Below are positions 35,006 through 50,091 of a DNA stretch of 64,000 bases, in pieces. The notes beneath the pieces are model-generated. The model did not search any database, was not told where the DNA came from, and saw only the letters and a list, made by a program, of their open reading frames with translations. Within the stretch, counting starts at the first letter, position 1. The number at the start of each line of letters is the position of its first letter. Origin of the DNA: Mycoplasma tauri (GTDB lineage Bacteria; Bacillota_I; Bacilli_A; Mycoplasmatales; Metamycoplasmataceae). The stretch lies in the NCBI RefSeq assembly GCF_016925555.1, contig NZ_CP070479.1, positions 372,001 through 436,000 on the forward strand, written 5' to 3'. The translations under genes were made by a program, and so were the position numbers.

Positions 35006-35040
35006 TATTTTTATCTAATTCAATTATAAATAAGGAAAAT

Positions 35041-36525
35041 ATGACAAACACTAAAACTATCGAATATAATAAAAAAATATATGATGATAGTCAAAATATT
35101 GCAGAATCAAAAAGAATTAATATAACAGCAAATATTTATAAAGCTATTATGCTTTTATATTTATTTGTCTCATTTATAACAATATTATTTACAATAAAAA
35201 ATAGCTTTTTTAACCAAAAGAATTTTTCTGATTTGAAAATTATTTTTGACTTCTCATCCAAGGAATATGAAGGATGAAATTGATTAATTATTTTTAGAAT
35301 ATTAATTATTTCGTTTATTTATTTTTATCCTCTACTTAAAGGATTTATCAATATAAATAAAAATAAAGAACATATAAAAATTTACTCCATTTGGTTCACT
35401 TTATATTTAGTTTTATCATTAGTAGGATTTTCATTATTTCATTTAGTACATGTTTCTGATACTACCAATGTTAAAAATTTACTTTATGCTTTAATACCAA
35501 TATTATTAGTTGATATTTCATACACTTTATTTAATTACTTTATTAAAAGAAGATTGTTCCCTATTGTATTTTCAAGCAAAACTCCTCTTATTATTGATAT
35601 CGTTTCTAGAATCACTCTTTGTGCTTTGACAATAACAGTTTTTATGTTTTGAATAGGGGAAAACCCATCCGGAGAAGCATTATTTAACAATAAATTTTAC
35701 AATTGACTACATCAGCTTTTTAATACTAAAAGTATTACTAATTTATTAATAATTACTAGCTTATCATTAATAATTGGATTACTTTTAACTGGTTTAAAAA
35801 TTTATTCTATCTATGAAATAATTTATAGACAGTATGATTTTGTTAATTTTAAAAGTAGAATTTCATTTTACTTAACAACATTGAGTGCAATTTTAATTTG
35901 ATTACTTTCTCTTTTTAGCTTAAAAATACCGACAAATAATTACTTTAGGCCAGAAGAAATTAATTATTTAGGGCTTTTATATGGAATAAGCAACATTTTA
36001 ATTGCTTCATTATTTGCATTTTTAGTAATAACTAACTTTTTTAACAAAAAAATAGTTCTGAATAGTAACCTACTTAATGTTTTATATCTTGCTTTCTTCC
36101 AACTTATATCATGAACAATTTTTCTAATGTCATCATTTGCAAAGTATTCTTCTATTGTTAATCTTATTAATTTATTCTTAACAATTTTTTCAAGTGTAAC
36201 AATGTTCTTTATTTATTATAAAAAGAACAAAATACTTAATTATTTAAACCTTTATTTCGTAGGCATAAACATTGCAATAATTGTTGTAATTTCATTTATA
36301 TTTGGATTAAACCAAGTGTTATTAAGTGAATCTAATAAGGCTTTTTACATCATTAATTCTCATTTGTCATTAATGCAAATTTTAACAATAATCACAGTGT
36401 TTTTCCAACTAGCTTTTATAACAATAGTTACAATTTACATATTTAAAACAATAATAAAAATTTCTAAAGTGGAAAATAAAGAGAAAGTCGAGGCTAAAAA
36501 TGAAAAAATCAAACAAACTAAATAA
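35041..36525 (+). CDS. F1-like X0 ATPase cluster: polytopic membrane subunit
   Basis: A 494-residue protein with about eleven or twelve hydrophobic helices after a short charged N-terminus. The C-terminal tail is basic (KVENKEKVEAKNEKIKQTK). Seven TGA codons are Trp. It has no resemblance to F-ATPase subunit a or c. Its place as the first gene of the cluster matches the large membrane component of the X0 part in type 3 F1-like ATPases of mycoplasmas. It probably forms the membrane sector. It overlaps the next gene by 26 bases. Confidence 0.75.
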
Positions 36526-36991
36526 CGGCGAATTTCAAATTTTTAACTTGTATAAAGAAGCAATTAATTCAGATATTTTTGTAAGTTACGAAAAGGTAGT
36601 AGCAAGTTCACTATTAGAATCTAGCCTAGGGTTTAAATCGCCTGAGTACTTAGAATTCGATAGAATGTACAACGAAGGCATAAGCAAAAAATTTGATTTA
36701 ATTTTTGATTTTTTCATTGTTCACTTTGATGTTGATTTAAAAATAAATATGCAAGCACTTGTTCCTACAATAAAATTTGAAGAAAGTAGCAATGTTGACG
36801 GCATCAACTTTAAATCAAATCAACCAGGCAAATTAGGTGATTTTCTGACAAAAATTAATTCAAGAATTGAAACTCTTTTAGAAAAAGGAATGTATGTAGA
36901 AATTTTTCCAAATATTGTTGTATTTAAGTCAAAAAATACAAATTCACTAAAAATTGTTTTCGATAGTTCACAAGTTTTATATAGAGGTTAA
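36500..36991 (+). CDS. F1-like X0 ATPase cluster: small soluble subunit
   Basis: A 163-residue cytosolic protein without a recognisable motif. It follows the membrane subunit with a 26-base overlap and precedes the gamma-like gene by two bases. In known type 3 clusters an unassigned soluble protein occupies this slot. The predicted mix of helix and strand (FFIVHFDVDLKINMQALVP, then YVEIFPNIVVF) gives no function. Confidence 0.65.
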   Translation: MKKSNKLNNGEFQIFNLYKEAINSDIFVSYEKVVASSLLESSLGFKSPEYLEFDRMYNEGISKKFDLIFDFFIVHFDVDLKINMQALVPTIKFEESSNVDGINFKSNQPGKLGDFLTKINSRIETLLEKGMYVEIFPNIVVFKSKNTNSLKIVFDSSQVLYRG

Positions 36992-36993
36992 AT

Positions 36994-37893
36994 ATGGACT
37001 TTAGAAAACTTGAAGAGAAATTAAATAATTTCAAAAAAATAGAGACGAAAACAAATACAGACAAAAATATTTTGTTAATAGAAATGATTAAACAAAATAA
37101 ATTGTTAAATTTTTATGTTAATAATTCAATTTATAGTCAAAATATACTTTTAGCAATAAAAAACGAGTATCAAATTACTAATTCTTTAATTGATAAAAAT
37201 AGTTCTTGATCTAGTTCACTTTTCAAAAAGTTAACAAATTGATTTATAAACAGCAGAGAATTATGAATTTATGTTACTGAAGAACAAAAATTTTCAACAG
37301 ATTCTTATTCTAGGTATGAAGAAAATATTTTAAAATCAATAAATAAAAAAACAGCTGACTTTATTACAATTGGAAAAAGAGCTAATAAATTTTGTCTTGA
37401 CAATAAGCTAAACATAATTAAATCTTATAGTGAAAATCAAAAGACAGATGATTTATCTTGAGAGTTAACTCAAATAGTGAAAATTCTTTTTTCCCAAAAT
37501 AACTATGAAAAACTTCTTTTTGTAATTAATTCAAACAAAAATGTTAATGGTAATTTTACAATATTACCTATATCAAATTTCAATATAAGCAATTTAATTG
37601 ACAATAAAGAAAAACAAAAAAATATTAATATAAAGAAGTTTAAGATTTATCCTAATATCAACGATTTTATAAATATCAAAATTGATTCTTTCATTGAAAA
37701 TTCAATTCATTCATTACTTGTTGAATCATCATTTTATAAAGCAAAAGTTGGGCTTGTAAGAATGAATAAAATATCCAATGAATTAGAAGAAGAAATGAAA
37801 AAAATTAATAAAAAAATAAATAGAATTAAGCGAGAAATTGAAATTGAAGAAATAGTTCTTTTAACAAGCAAAAATAATAGGATTATTAAATAA
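36994..37893 (+). CDS. F1-like X0 ATPase: gamma-like subunit
   Basis: A 299-residue protein with the layout of F1 gamma. A long N-terminal helix is followed by a Rossmann-like middle with LWIYVTEEQKFST and FITIGKRANKF, matching gamma's VVTSDRG and GrKG strands. A long C-terminal helix (YKAKVGLVRMNKISNELEEEMKKI) ends the protein. Sequence identity to true AtpG is very low. Trp TGA codons near 37207, 37240, 37264 and 37459 break the frame in the standard code. It probably acts as the central shaft between the alpha/beta ring and X0. Confidence 0.7.
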
Positions 37894-37904
37894 GAGGTGT
37901 TAAA

Positions 37905-38372
37905 ATGTCAACTAAATATTTTAAAACTACAATCAGTTTCATATTTGACAAAAAGATAATGCTTGATAATTCTGAAGTATTTGTTTACTTAAATGATGAA
38001 AATGAATGAGTTAAAGTAACAAATAACTCGATATTTGGATATGAAATAGTACTATTAAAAATTTATGATCACATTAATGAAAAGGAATTTTACATTTTTG
38101 CAAAAAACTCAAATATCATTGCAGAAAATGACAACATTTACATTAATACAACAAGTTATCTTGATTTTTATCAAATTTCTAAAGTTAAGAAAAGCATAAA
38201 TGAAAATATTAAAATTTTAGATAAAAAAATAGCTTCATTAAAAAATATGCAAAAAATAGGTATGGATTTAGAATTATTTTTAAAACTTAAAAAAATTAAA
38301 CAGGAGCAATATATCTTAAGAAATACTCATAAATTTAATCTTAAGAAAATTGAATTAGACTATGAAAATTAA
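37905..38372 (+). CDS. F1-like X0 ATPase: epsilon-like subunit
   Basis: A 155-residue protein hidden by an early TGA Trp codon. Strand-rich residues 1-95 (FVYLNDENEWVKVTNNSIFG, then EFYIFAKNSNIIAEN) are followed by two charged helices. This is the beta-sandwich plus helical hairpin plan of F1 epsilon. GAGGTG lies before the ATG. The last 11 bases overlap the next gene. Assignment rests on architecture and gene order. Confidence 0.65.
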
Positions 38373-40548
38373 AAAAATATTACTAAATAGAGTCTTCGCT
38401 TCAACATTATTTATTTCTTCTCCAATTGTTTTAATAAGTGCTGGTGAAGCAAATGGTAAACCAGATGATAAACCAACCAAACCTCAAGAACCAAAAAAAG
38501 AAATTGATAAAAATTTTGATAAATTTAAACAATTAGCTGAAAATAAAATAAAAGAAGCTATAGACAAAGCTATTGATGAAACAATTTCATTTTTAAAAAC
38601 TAAAGTAGATAAAATAGGCTCCCTTGACAAACCTGATGATAAATATTATGAAAAACTAGAACAAAAAATTCATTTATTATCTTTAATAAGTTATTTCAAA
38701 AATAATAAACAAAAAATTATCAAAAAACCTGATGAATATGGTTTTCCTGTTAGATTCCCATATGTTATTGCTAATGAAAAGAAATATAATGTTGGTATAG
38801 TTAAGTTTAATGGAAAAACCTATAATAATATAAAAATGGGAAAAGATAATAAGCTAAATTATTCAGAGCTTATTAATCCTGAAAAAGGCGACTTAATTAC
38901 AATAGATAGTAAAAGTGATAACTTTATAACTGAAGATAGATTTAAAAAAGAACTAGAGAAATATACAAATGAGCTTATAATGCAAGCAAAAAGAATGGTT
39001 GATGCAGATAAAGATATACCTAAAATTGGAAAAGACATTTTTTTAATTGATAAAGAAGTAAATGATCCTGCTAATCCTTCTCTAAAAGTTAATGGTCTGA
39101 TAATTAGTTCTCCAGTTGGTTTTAAAACATGATCTGAATACATAATTAATAGAATAAAACCTAAATTTGTTGAATTTGATTTAAAACAAAATGAACAATA
39201 TATTGAAGAAGTACATCAAAATAATGCTAAAAAAAGACCAGTTGCCCCTGTTGTAATTCCTCCTCTTGTACCAAAAAAAGATTTAGATGCTATAGAAATT
39301 CATGATGCTAACGAAGTTCCTTTAGAAATACCATCTTTAAAACCATTGATTTCATACAAACATCTAGGCAAGTCAATGACTGAATTAAAAAATATCTTCG
39401 ATAGTTCCTCTCCAGATGAAAAAAACAAGATGTTTTTCTTTAATAACCCTATAAATACAAGATATAAATATTTTGTTAAAAATTTATCTATATCAAATGT
39501 TATAAATAAAACGCAATTAACTGCTACTGTTCAAATTACAGACACTGCAGCACAATCTGATGTTTCAAGAAATTATGCAATTGATGTTGAAATGTCAAAT
39601 AACAATTCAAAAAATATACAATTTTTACTTGAAAATCAAATTAGAATTATCAGAGAAAATTTTGTTAAGCTTTATAAATCAGTGGGCTTGGATGAAAGAC
39701 TTAACTATCCAGAATTAGGGAATAATGCATTAATGGAAACTATGAATGCTATAGTTGCTGGAGCTGTAGGTGTAATTAATAAAGATAAAATAGTAGAAAA
39801 ATGATCTTCAATTAATGATAAATACAAAAATCATAATATTGATTTTAATAATCCCAATAATAAATATGTTGTTCAAAGTTCAAATGAAATTCTTAGTGAA
39901 ATATTACTGGCATTACATGAATCAGATATAAATGGTAAATACTATTGAAATGCATTGGCAGATACATATGATTACATTTTAAATGATAAAGAATCTGGTT
40001 TTAAAAGTCATTTGGAATCAGAAGAATCTAAAAAAGCTATTAAAGAAAAATTTAAAGAATTAAATTTAGAAGTAAAATACATTGATAAATTAGTTGATCT
40101 TTTAAATTTTAGAATTTTAAAATTCAAATCATTATCACAAAAATCTTCTAAATGAGTAAATTCATTGAATTTACACAAATGATTTGATGAATATATTTCT
40201 GATTCATCAATTATTAAAAATAAAATAGACATTTTATCAAAATTGTTAGATACCAAGAAACCAGCTAAAGCCTCAAAAGAAGAAAAAGAACTTATTGATA
40301 GTTACAATGAAGCTGTAAATATAATAAAAAATAGTGAAAGAAAAATTAATAATTCTAAAACAATTATTGGATCAATATTCATTGCAATTAGTTTAATGTT
40401 TATTATTGTAAGTATAATAATTTTCTTAATTAAAAAACAAAAAATAAAAGGCAAAAATTTCAAAACTGTTTTAACTGTTAGCGGAATTATTTCATTAATG
40501 ATAACAGTTATTGGATTAATTATGTTAATCTTAGGAATTAAAGGATAA
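38362..40548 (+). CDS. F1-like X0 ATPase cluster: exported two-helix anchor protein
   Basis: A 728-residue protein. An N-terminal signal sequence (ILLNRVFASTLFISSPIVLIS) is followed by a Pro/Lys-rich linker and a large extracellular domain. Two C-terminal transmembrane helices (TIIGSIFIAISLMFIIVSIIIF and VSGIISLMITVIGLIMLIL) complete it. It is the only ATPase-cluster product with a big outside domain, so it is the obvious physical link between the ATPase and surface MIB-MIP. That link is inferred. It ends two bases before the alpha-like gene. Confidence 0.75.
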
Positions 40549-40550
40549 AA

Positions 40551-43492
<2,942 letters not shown>

Positions 43493-43494
43493 TA

Positions 43495-43518
43495 AAAAAG
43501 TCCATTTTGGGCTTTTTT
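43495..43518 (+). terminator. Terminator after the beta-like gene
   Basis: Stem AAAAAGTCC/GGGCTTTTT (one T-G pair), two bases beyond the stop codon; ends the MIB-MIP-ATPase unit. Confidence 0.85.
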
Positions 43519-43553
43519 ATTTATTAAAAAGACTATAAAAAAGATAAAAAAAG

Positions 43554-43575
43554 AAAAAGGCATTTTGCCTTTTTT
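43554..43575 (-). terminator. Terminator after degV
   Basis: Eight-base stem AAAAAGGC/GCCTTTTT with A/T-rich loop; both flanks suit termination. It lies 15 bases past the degV stop and closes the six-gene asnS operon. Confidence 0.85.
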
Positions 43576-43589
43576 CATAAATTAAATTA

Positions 43590-44474
43590 TTAAATGTCTC
43601 AATCAGATAAATCTGGCAACATTGTGATACATACTGCTTCAGGACCTGTATGTACAGCCACAGCCGATGGAATAAAACCACTTAACTTAGGTGCAATGTT
43701 GTGTTTAGATAATATATTTTTTACATTTTCAACTAAAATGTCATTGCAACCTTGAAAAATATGAAATTTAAATTTTTTTGGATCAAATTCTTTGGAATAT
43801 TCTGATCCAAAAGTTATCATTTTGTCGATCATTTTATTTAAAGCGCCTTTTTGAGTTCTTCCTATCCCACCAGTTGAAGCCTCATTTTTATAAAATTTAA
43901 CATAAGGATTAAGACCAATTAGTTTAATTCCTCTAAGAAGAAATTTCTTAAATGAACTAACCCTTCCGCCTTTAATCACATAATCTACAGAAGGAGGAAA
44001 AACATATATTATTGACTTTTCCATTATTTCATCTAATTTTTTGATTACAGATTTCATATCGCCATTATTTGCTTCATAATATTTTGTAATATAATCTACA
44101 ACATCAAAATATTGTTCTCCTGCTCAAGAGTTATCATAAACATATACATTTGGGTATTCGCTAGCAATTTTAACAACTTGTTGATATGTAGAAGAAAGAG
44201 CACTACTTATACAGAAAACTAATACATCATCAAATTCTTTGCTTTTTTGTTTAATAACTTCTGACATGAGTTCAAGATTTGGTAATGATGATTTAGCAAC
44301 CTTTGAATTTTTAATTTTTTCAAGAACATGCTTTTGTTCATAGCCACCAAAATCTGTAAAAATTTCACCATCTATATCTGTTCTAAAAGGAAAATAACCA
44401 TAATTATTTTCTTCCATAAATTCAGGTGTTTTAGATGAAAATGAATCAAACACAAAGCCTAATTTTTTTGTCAT
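43590..44474 (-). CDS. DegV family fatty-acid-binding protein
   Basis: A 294-residue protein of the DegV/FakB fold, which holds a fatty acid for phosphorylation by FakA and entry into phospholipid synthesis. GFVFDSFSS is the N-terminal strand, SSLPNLELM is the TSxPs-like ligand loop, GGRVSS is typical, and AVAVHTGPEAV carries the HxGPG-like site. Start at 44474 is chosen over 44492 because AAGGAG lies seven bases before it. The true stop is TAA 43590-43592 after a TGA Trp. Confidence 0.88.
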
Positions 44475-44495
44475 TTTTTCTCCTTGTTTCAATAA

Positions 44496-46142
44496 TTATA
44501 CATTATAGTAATATTTAACCATTAATTTTTCAACCATTATATCCTCGAGATTTTCTGGTAGATTTTCGTATATTATCAAAGCTCTTTTGAAGTTATTTAT
44601 TTTTTCAACAAAAGTTTGCAATTTTAAATATATTTCTGAATCAATTAGAATTTTGCTACAAATATCTTTGCTTATAATGAATGTATTAATTTTTCTAGAA
44701 TGTACATAATTAAAAATATTTTGATCGAGTTCTTTTATATAGAAACCTATATTAGGAAATTTATTGTCATATTTATAATTTTCTACAGTGCTCAATAAGC
44801 TGTTAATAAGATCATAATTGAAATTATTTTTAGTTGGTTTAACAATGGCGACTGTATTTTTTCTTGTATAAGATGTTAAATTTTTAAAATCTAAATTATT
44901 TGTTTCTATCATTATTAAATCATTATTATTTTCTTCAGAAGTTATCAAATATTTATTTCAAATATTTGTATACACAAATTTATATCATGGAAGTTGCATG
45001 AAGAATTCCATATCATGATTTGTAAATCCAAGAATTCTATTTTTTAAATACTTTATGTTAGTGTTATTATTATTGCCATATTCTTTAACATAAAAAGGTT
45101 CTTTAGCATACTCTTGCATAGTGTTTTTATTAAAAAATTCTGCAACTTTGTTTGTATATTCAACAAAATCACTACTATGATCCATGTTATCAATAAATCA
45201 TGAACCATATTTATCAAATGAATTACCGTTTTCTAAATTATGAACTAGATATCTTGCTTTATTATTTAATACTTTAATATCATTGCTATTTTTAGGTAAT
45301 TCAAAGGAAATTAATGCAATATTATTAAAGTATCTATTTAGAGAATTATATTTGATCAAGCTAGCAATCTTTTTATTTCAACAGTTTTCTGCTTTTTTAA
45401 GTGATCGTAATGAATTAAAACCAATCATAATGTGCAAAATGCCTTTTTTTAAATATGCTCAACCTGAATGTCTATTTAAATTTAATATTTTTATGATTTG
45501 TCTAATATCTTCATTATATAACTTGTGGGTCAAAAAGTACTCATCAATAGAAAGAGCAAAAGACAAATAATAATAATTTGGAAGCTTTAATAAATCCATA
45601 CTTCCTTGAAGCATGATAAATGGATTATATTTAGTTTGAATTGAATTTATATTTCAATGAATTGAACAAAAGAATGCTTTTTTATCCACTGAAGGATAAA
45701 ATTTAACTAAAAATTCTTTTTTATCAATATTAAAATTGACATCTTTTAAACTCTTGTATGTATCTGTGCCAGAAATCATGTCAAAATTTAACCTTGTTGA
45801 AATACTAAAACGTTGTTCAAATTTTTTTGAAAAAATATATTCTCTTATCTTATCATGCGATTCTTTATGAAAATAATTAATGAAATTTTCAAAATTTATT
45901 GTTTCATCAATTTCTATTCCAACAGATGAATCATCAAAATTTAATGAGCCACTTATTTTTTTATCACTAAGCCTAACAACAGATCCTGAATTAGGATTTA
46001 TTTTAAAAAATAAAATGCCATTTGTGTTAAATGAATTTACTTTTGCTACTTTTTTATAGGTGAAATAAAACAAAATGCCTATGAAAAAAAGCAAATTTAT
46101 AACAAAAAATATTCATAAAGTAATTTCAACAGCTTGTGGCAT
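44496..46142 (-). CDS. Membrane protein resembling a degenerate PAS-GGDEF-EAL protein
   Basis: A 548-residue protein with one N-terminal transmembrane helix (WIFFVINLLFFIGILFYF) and three cytosolic segments. Segment 1 is PAS-like (NFENFINYFHKESHDKIREY). Segment 2 follows the order of a GGDEF domain: FALSIDEYFLTHKLYNEDIR where nDxxGHxxGD is expected, and then AYLKKGILHIMIG where GGDEF lies. Segment 3 follows an EAL domain: FYVKEY (yYQP), IKYLKNRILGF (gxEALxRW), INTFIISKDICSKI (xKIDRSFV) and ALIIYENLP (vIAEGVE). No catalytic residue survives in either enzyme-like part. This is inference from pattern order, not a confirmed match. It starts between pcrA and degV in the asnS operon. Confidence 0.55.
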
Positions 46143-46164
46143 TTTTTTCATCCTTTATATTGAT

Positions 46165-48360
46165 TTAATTATCTTTTAGTAGTCTAACGGATTGGTGATT
46201 TTTTGCTAATGATTTAACACCTTGTGTAGCAAAATGAACAACTATAGTGTCTCCATTAACTTCAAGAACTTCACCTTCACCAAAAAATGTGTGACTTATA
46301 ACATCTCCAACTATAATTTTTTTGTTTCTTAATTTTATTTTTTTCTCATCATCAAATTCATCATTAACTAGAACTGAATTATCTTTTTGAAGTATATGCT
46401 TGCTAACATTAATTCCCATTTCTTTAAGAAAACGAGAAGGCTTTTTCTCAGTATTTGTGCTTAAAAGCATTCCACGCGAATCACTAACAAAGAGTTTTTC
46501 TTTTGCTCTGGTTATGGCTACATATACAAGTCTTCTCTCTTCTTCAATTGATTCATCAGATTTGCATGAACGATAATGTGGAAAAACTCCTTCACTCATT
46601 CCAACTAAAAATACATTATCAAATTCTAATCCTTTTGATGCATGAACAGTCATAAGAGAAACGAAATTTATAGAATCAGTAGATGCATCAGAAGCTGACA
46701 TTAATGAGATATACTCAAAATAATCCGCTATTTTTTTTGTTGGATTTTCAGTTTCTCAAACTTTAATACCTTCTAGCAGAACTCTAATATTTTCTTCACC
46801 AGTTCCTCTTAAACCTACATCATCATTGATGTAATCAAAATAGCCTATTGCCTCAAGAAATTTTTCTAAAACTATATGAATTTTATTAGATTTTAGTGCT
46901 ACTCTAAATCTATTAACAATATTCAGAAAGGATACAATATTCGATTTTATTTCTGTGGAAACCGGTAATTCTCTAAAATGATTAATCAAAGTTTTATAAA
47001 TAGATAATTTTTTTTCTTTAGAAAATTCAATTATCTTGGAAAGAGTAACTTCGCCAATTTTTCTTGGTGGAATATTAATAATCCTTAACAGTTGTAAATC
47101 ATTGCCATCATAAATAACTCTTAAAAAAGCAAGTGCGTCTTTAATTTCTTTTCTTTGGTAAAACTTTTCACCACCAAAAATTTTGTAATTTATATTTTCA
47201 TTCATAAGTTGTTCTTCAAAATTACGAGAATAACTATTAGAACGGTAAAAAATAGCTATATTTTTAAGTTGAATTTTTTGCTTTTTGAGATCATTAATTT
47301 TTTGTACAACTCATCTAACTTCTGCTTCAGGACTAAAAGCATGCATAAACTCAATAGATTCACCTTCAACATTATCAGTTTCTAATTTTTTATTGAATCT
47401 TAATTTGTTATATTCAATTAATGAGTTTGCTGACTCAAGAATTTTTTTAGTAGAACGATAATTTTTGTTCAAAATTATTGTTTTTGTGCCTTCAAAATCT
47501 TTATCAAAGTTCAAAATTAAATTAACATCAGCACCTCTTCATCTATAAATAGTTTGGTCAGGATCTCCAACAATAGTTAATTGTGCTTTTTCAGAAGCTA
47601 AATATTTAATAATTTCATATTGAATAGCAGAAGTGTCTTGAAATTCATCAACTAATATATATGAATATTTTTTTGCTCATTTTTTAGCTATTGTAGGGTT
47701 TTTTGCAAATAATTCATCTGTTTTAATGAGTAAATCGTCAAAATCAAGACTTTCTAGTGATTGCAACTTTTCATTATAAATATTGTAGATTTTAACTATT
47801 TTTTCACCACTTCCAAAAAACTCATTTTCAGGATTTGAATTAATATGATCAACTAAGGCATCATAATCACATTCTGTATTTTTTGCTCATGAAAAGAAAG
47901 AAATTATGTTTTTAAAACTTACATCTGAACTATCCATTTCCAAATCTTTGAAAATAGATTTTATAATGTTTTTTTTATCATTATTGTCAATTATTTGAAA
48001 ATCATGCTTAAGGTTTACATAAAAAGCCTCTTCCCTTAAAATCTTTGCACAAAGAGAGTGGAATGTAGAAATTTCTGCTTTTTCAGTATTAAATTTTGTA
48101 TTTGTATATGTAGCAACTCTTTCAGCCATTTCACTAGCAGCCTTATTTGTAAATGTAACAGCTAAAATATATTTTGGAGAAATACCTAGTACATTTATCA
48201 AAAAAGCTATTTTACGTGTTAAAACTCTAGTTTTACCACTTCCTGCACCAGCAACTATTCTAAGTGGGCCGTCAAAATACATCAATGCTTCTTTTTGTTC
48301 TTCATTTAAACCATCAAATATTCTGTCACGTTGATTTTTGATAACTTTATCCATGAACAT
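46165..48360 (-). CDS. pcrA: ATP-dependent DNA helicase PcrA/UvrD
   Basis: A superfamily 1A 3'-5' helicase for repair and rolling-circle intermediates; 731 residues. It has motif I VAGAGSGKTRVLTRK, motif Ia TFTNKAASEM, motif IV-V region VHASKGLEFDNVFLVGMSEG, and motif VI RRLVYVAITRAKE. The C-terminal Tudor-like RNA polymerase-binding domain is present (GDVISHTFFGEGEVLEV). At least six TGA codons are Trp. GGAAGG lies eight bases before ATG 48360, which favours that start over the ATG two codons later. Confidence 0.95.
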
Positions 48361-48388
48361 TTTATTTACCTTCCACTTCTATTTTCAT

Positions 48389-49069
48389 TTAATCGAATAT
48401 GTTATATTTTTCATTTTTGTTATAAAAAGGAACTAATTTTGATTCCAAGCTACTCATTGGATTGTAATGTTTAATTCAAACAACTCTTGAATTACTTAAT
48501 AAATCAATTATGCCTATACGTTTTTTACTTACTATTATCGATAATAGGTCAATAGTCAAAAAAAGTATATAAATAGATAAAAAAATTTTTAAAAAATTAT
48601 TGGCAAAAGCAAAACTAAATTTTGATGAAGAATTATTGTTTTTAATATATTCTAAAAAAAGCTTAACCTCGTTATGTCTTACACAAAATAATATTAAAAT
48701 AACTATAAAAAATCAGATTCAAAATGAAAAAACAGATCGTTTAAGATAACATATTATTCTAATTTTTTTTAAATTATTATCTTTTTGATAATCATTATTA
48801 CTATTATCTAACAGTAGTTGAACTCTGCTTATTAGCATTCCTAGTGTTCTTCCGTCGAGAAAAAAAGGTATTAAAACAAATAAAATTGCAGCCTGTATTA
48901 CTGATAATATTCAAAACAAATAATATTTTAAAATGAATGAATTTTCATCAACATTAAATTTTTTACTTATAGTTAGGTAAAAAGACAAAATAACAAGTGA
49001 AATAAAGCAAAAAATATCAAAAACCCTATAAAATAGTCTTATTCAAAAAGTAACATTTTTGTGTAACAT
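48389..49069 (-). CDS. RDD family membrane protein
   Basis: A 226-residue polytopic protein interrupted by six TGA Trp codons. WIRLFYRVFD at the start and IPFFLDGRTLGMLISRVQ match the RDD signature of conserved Arg and Asp residues in helices. RIGIIDLLSNSRVVW matches the usual C-terminal RxGxxDxxxxT segment. About four transmembrane helices are visible. RDD proteins include a few transporters, but function is mostly unknown. Its ATG directly follows the stop of the glycosyltransferase (TAGATG), and pcrA follows 28 bases after its stop. Confidence 0.82.
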
Positions 49070-50077
49070 CTACATTTTTTCCAATGCATTATCTCATTTT
49101 TCAATATCTGTTAATGTTTTTATTAACTTACTTTCAAAAGTGTTTTTATTTACATAAATATTTGTGTCAAAAAACAAGCTGTCATTATTTTGTTGTCTTT
49201 GTAAATATTTGTATAAATCATCTGCATACTTTTTAGAACGTCTTTCAAGAAAATTTGATCGATTTTTGAAATAATTAAAAACCGAAAATCCTTTTCTTCA
49301 AGTTTTTAATAATCCAGCAAGAAAAATTTGTAAGAAATAATACTTAGCATACTGAACTTCATATTGAAGTTTTGTATTGCTAGTTTTTAAATTCTCGAGC
49401 AATATATCAAATTGAGAAATAAAACTATTTGGAGCTAATCATAAATTAGATGAAATATTCTCACGAACAATACGTTCTCCATAATAAGCATATGAGCAAG
49501 CATTAGTTAGCAATATATATGTTAAAAATATACAAAACTTGCTATCATTAAATTCTTTAATTTTTAATCTATCAAACTTATGCAATAGTGTAGATTTAAA
49601 AATTTTATTAAAAATAAAAGGGTATGAATATGCTACAACTTCAGGATATTTTTCTATCTTAAAAATTGTATCTTGTGTAACTCTAGGATTAGGTTTTCAT
49701 CTTATAGAATTAACTAATCTAGGTCTGAATTCAATTATTTCAGTATCATATTTATGAGTTAATTCAATCATTCTACTTACAAAATAGTATCTTCCTACAT
49801 TGTCAGGAAAAAATATATATGAATATTTACCTTTAACCAAATGAAAAGCAGATAATATTTCTGCTTGAACACTAGTTCTTTTGTTATTCACTATAAATTT
49901 AAGTCTTGAACCAAAAAAATCAAGATATTTTTCAATAGTGCCATACATTATTTTTCCAGGATTTGTTAAGGATAAAATCAACTCAAAATCTTGATTATCT
50001 TGATACTTATATGTTGACAAAACATTCTTTAAATCAGTATTATTTGAAACATTTGGGACAATTATTGATAACTGCAT
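49070..50077 (-). CDS. Family 2 glycosyltransferase-like protein
   Basis: A 335-residue protein with a GT-A N-terminal domain: QLSIIVPNVSNNTDLKNVLSTYKYQ, FELILSLTNPG, and SAFHLVKGKYSYIFFPDN. The last corresponds to the region of the DxD metal motif, here PDN, so activity is uncertain. The C-terminal half is helical and charged with no membrane segment. It starts 14 bases after asnS with a GGAG site and abuts the RDD gene. It may decorate a membrane glycolipid or surface glycan. Acceptor and donor are unknown. Confidence 0.78.
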
Positions 50078-50091
50078 ATATACTCCTTTTA

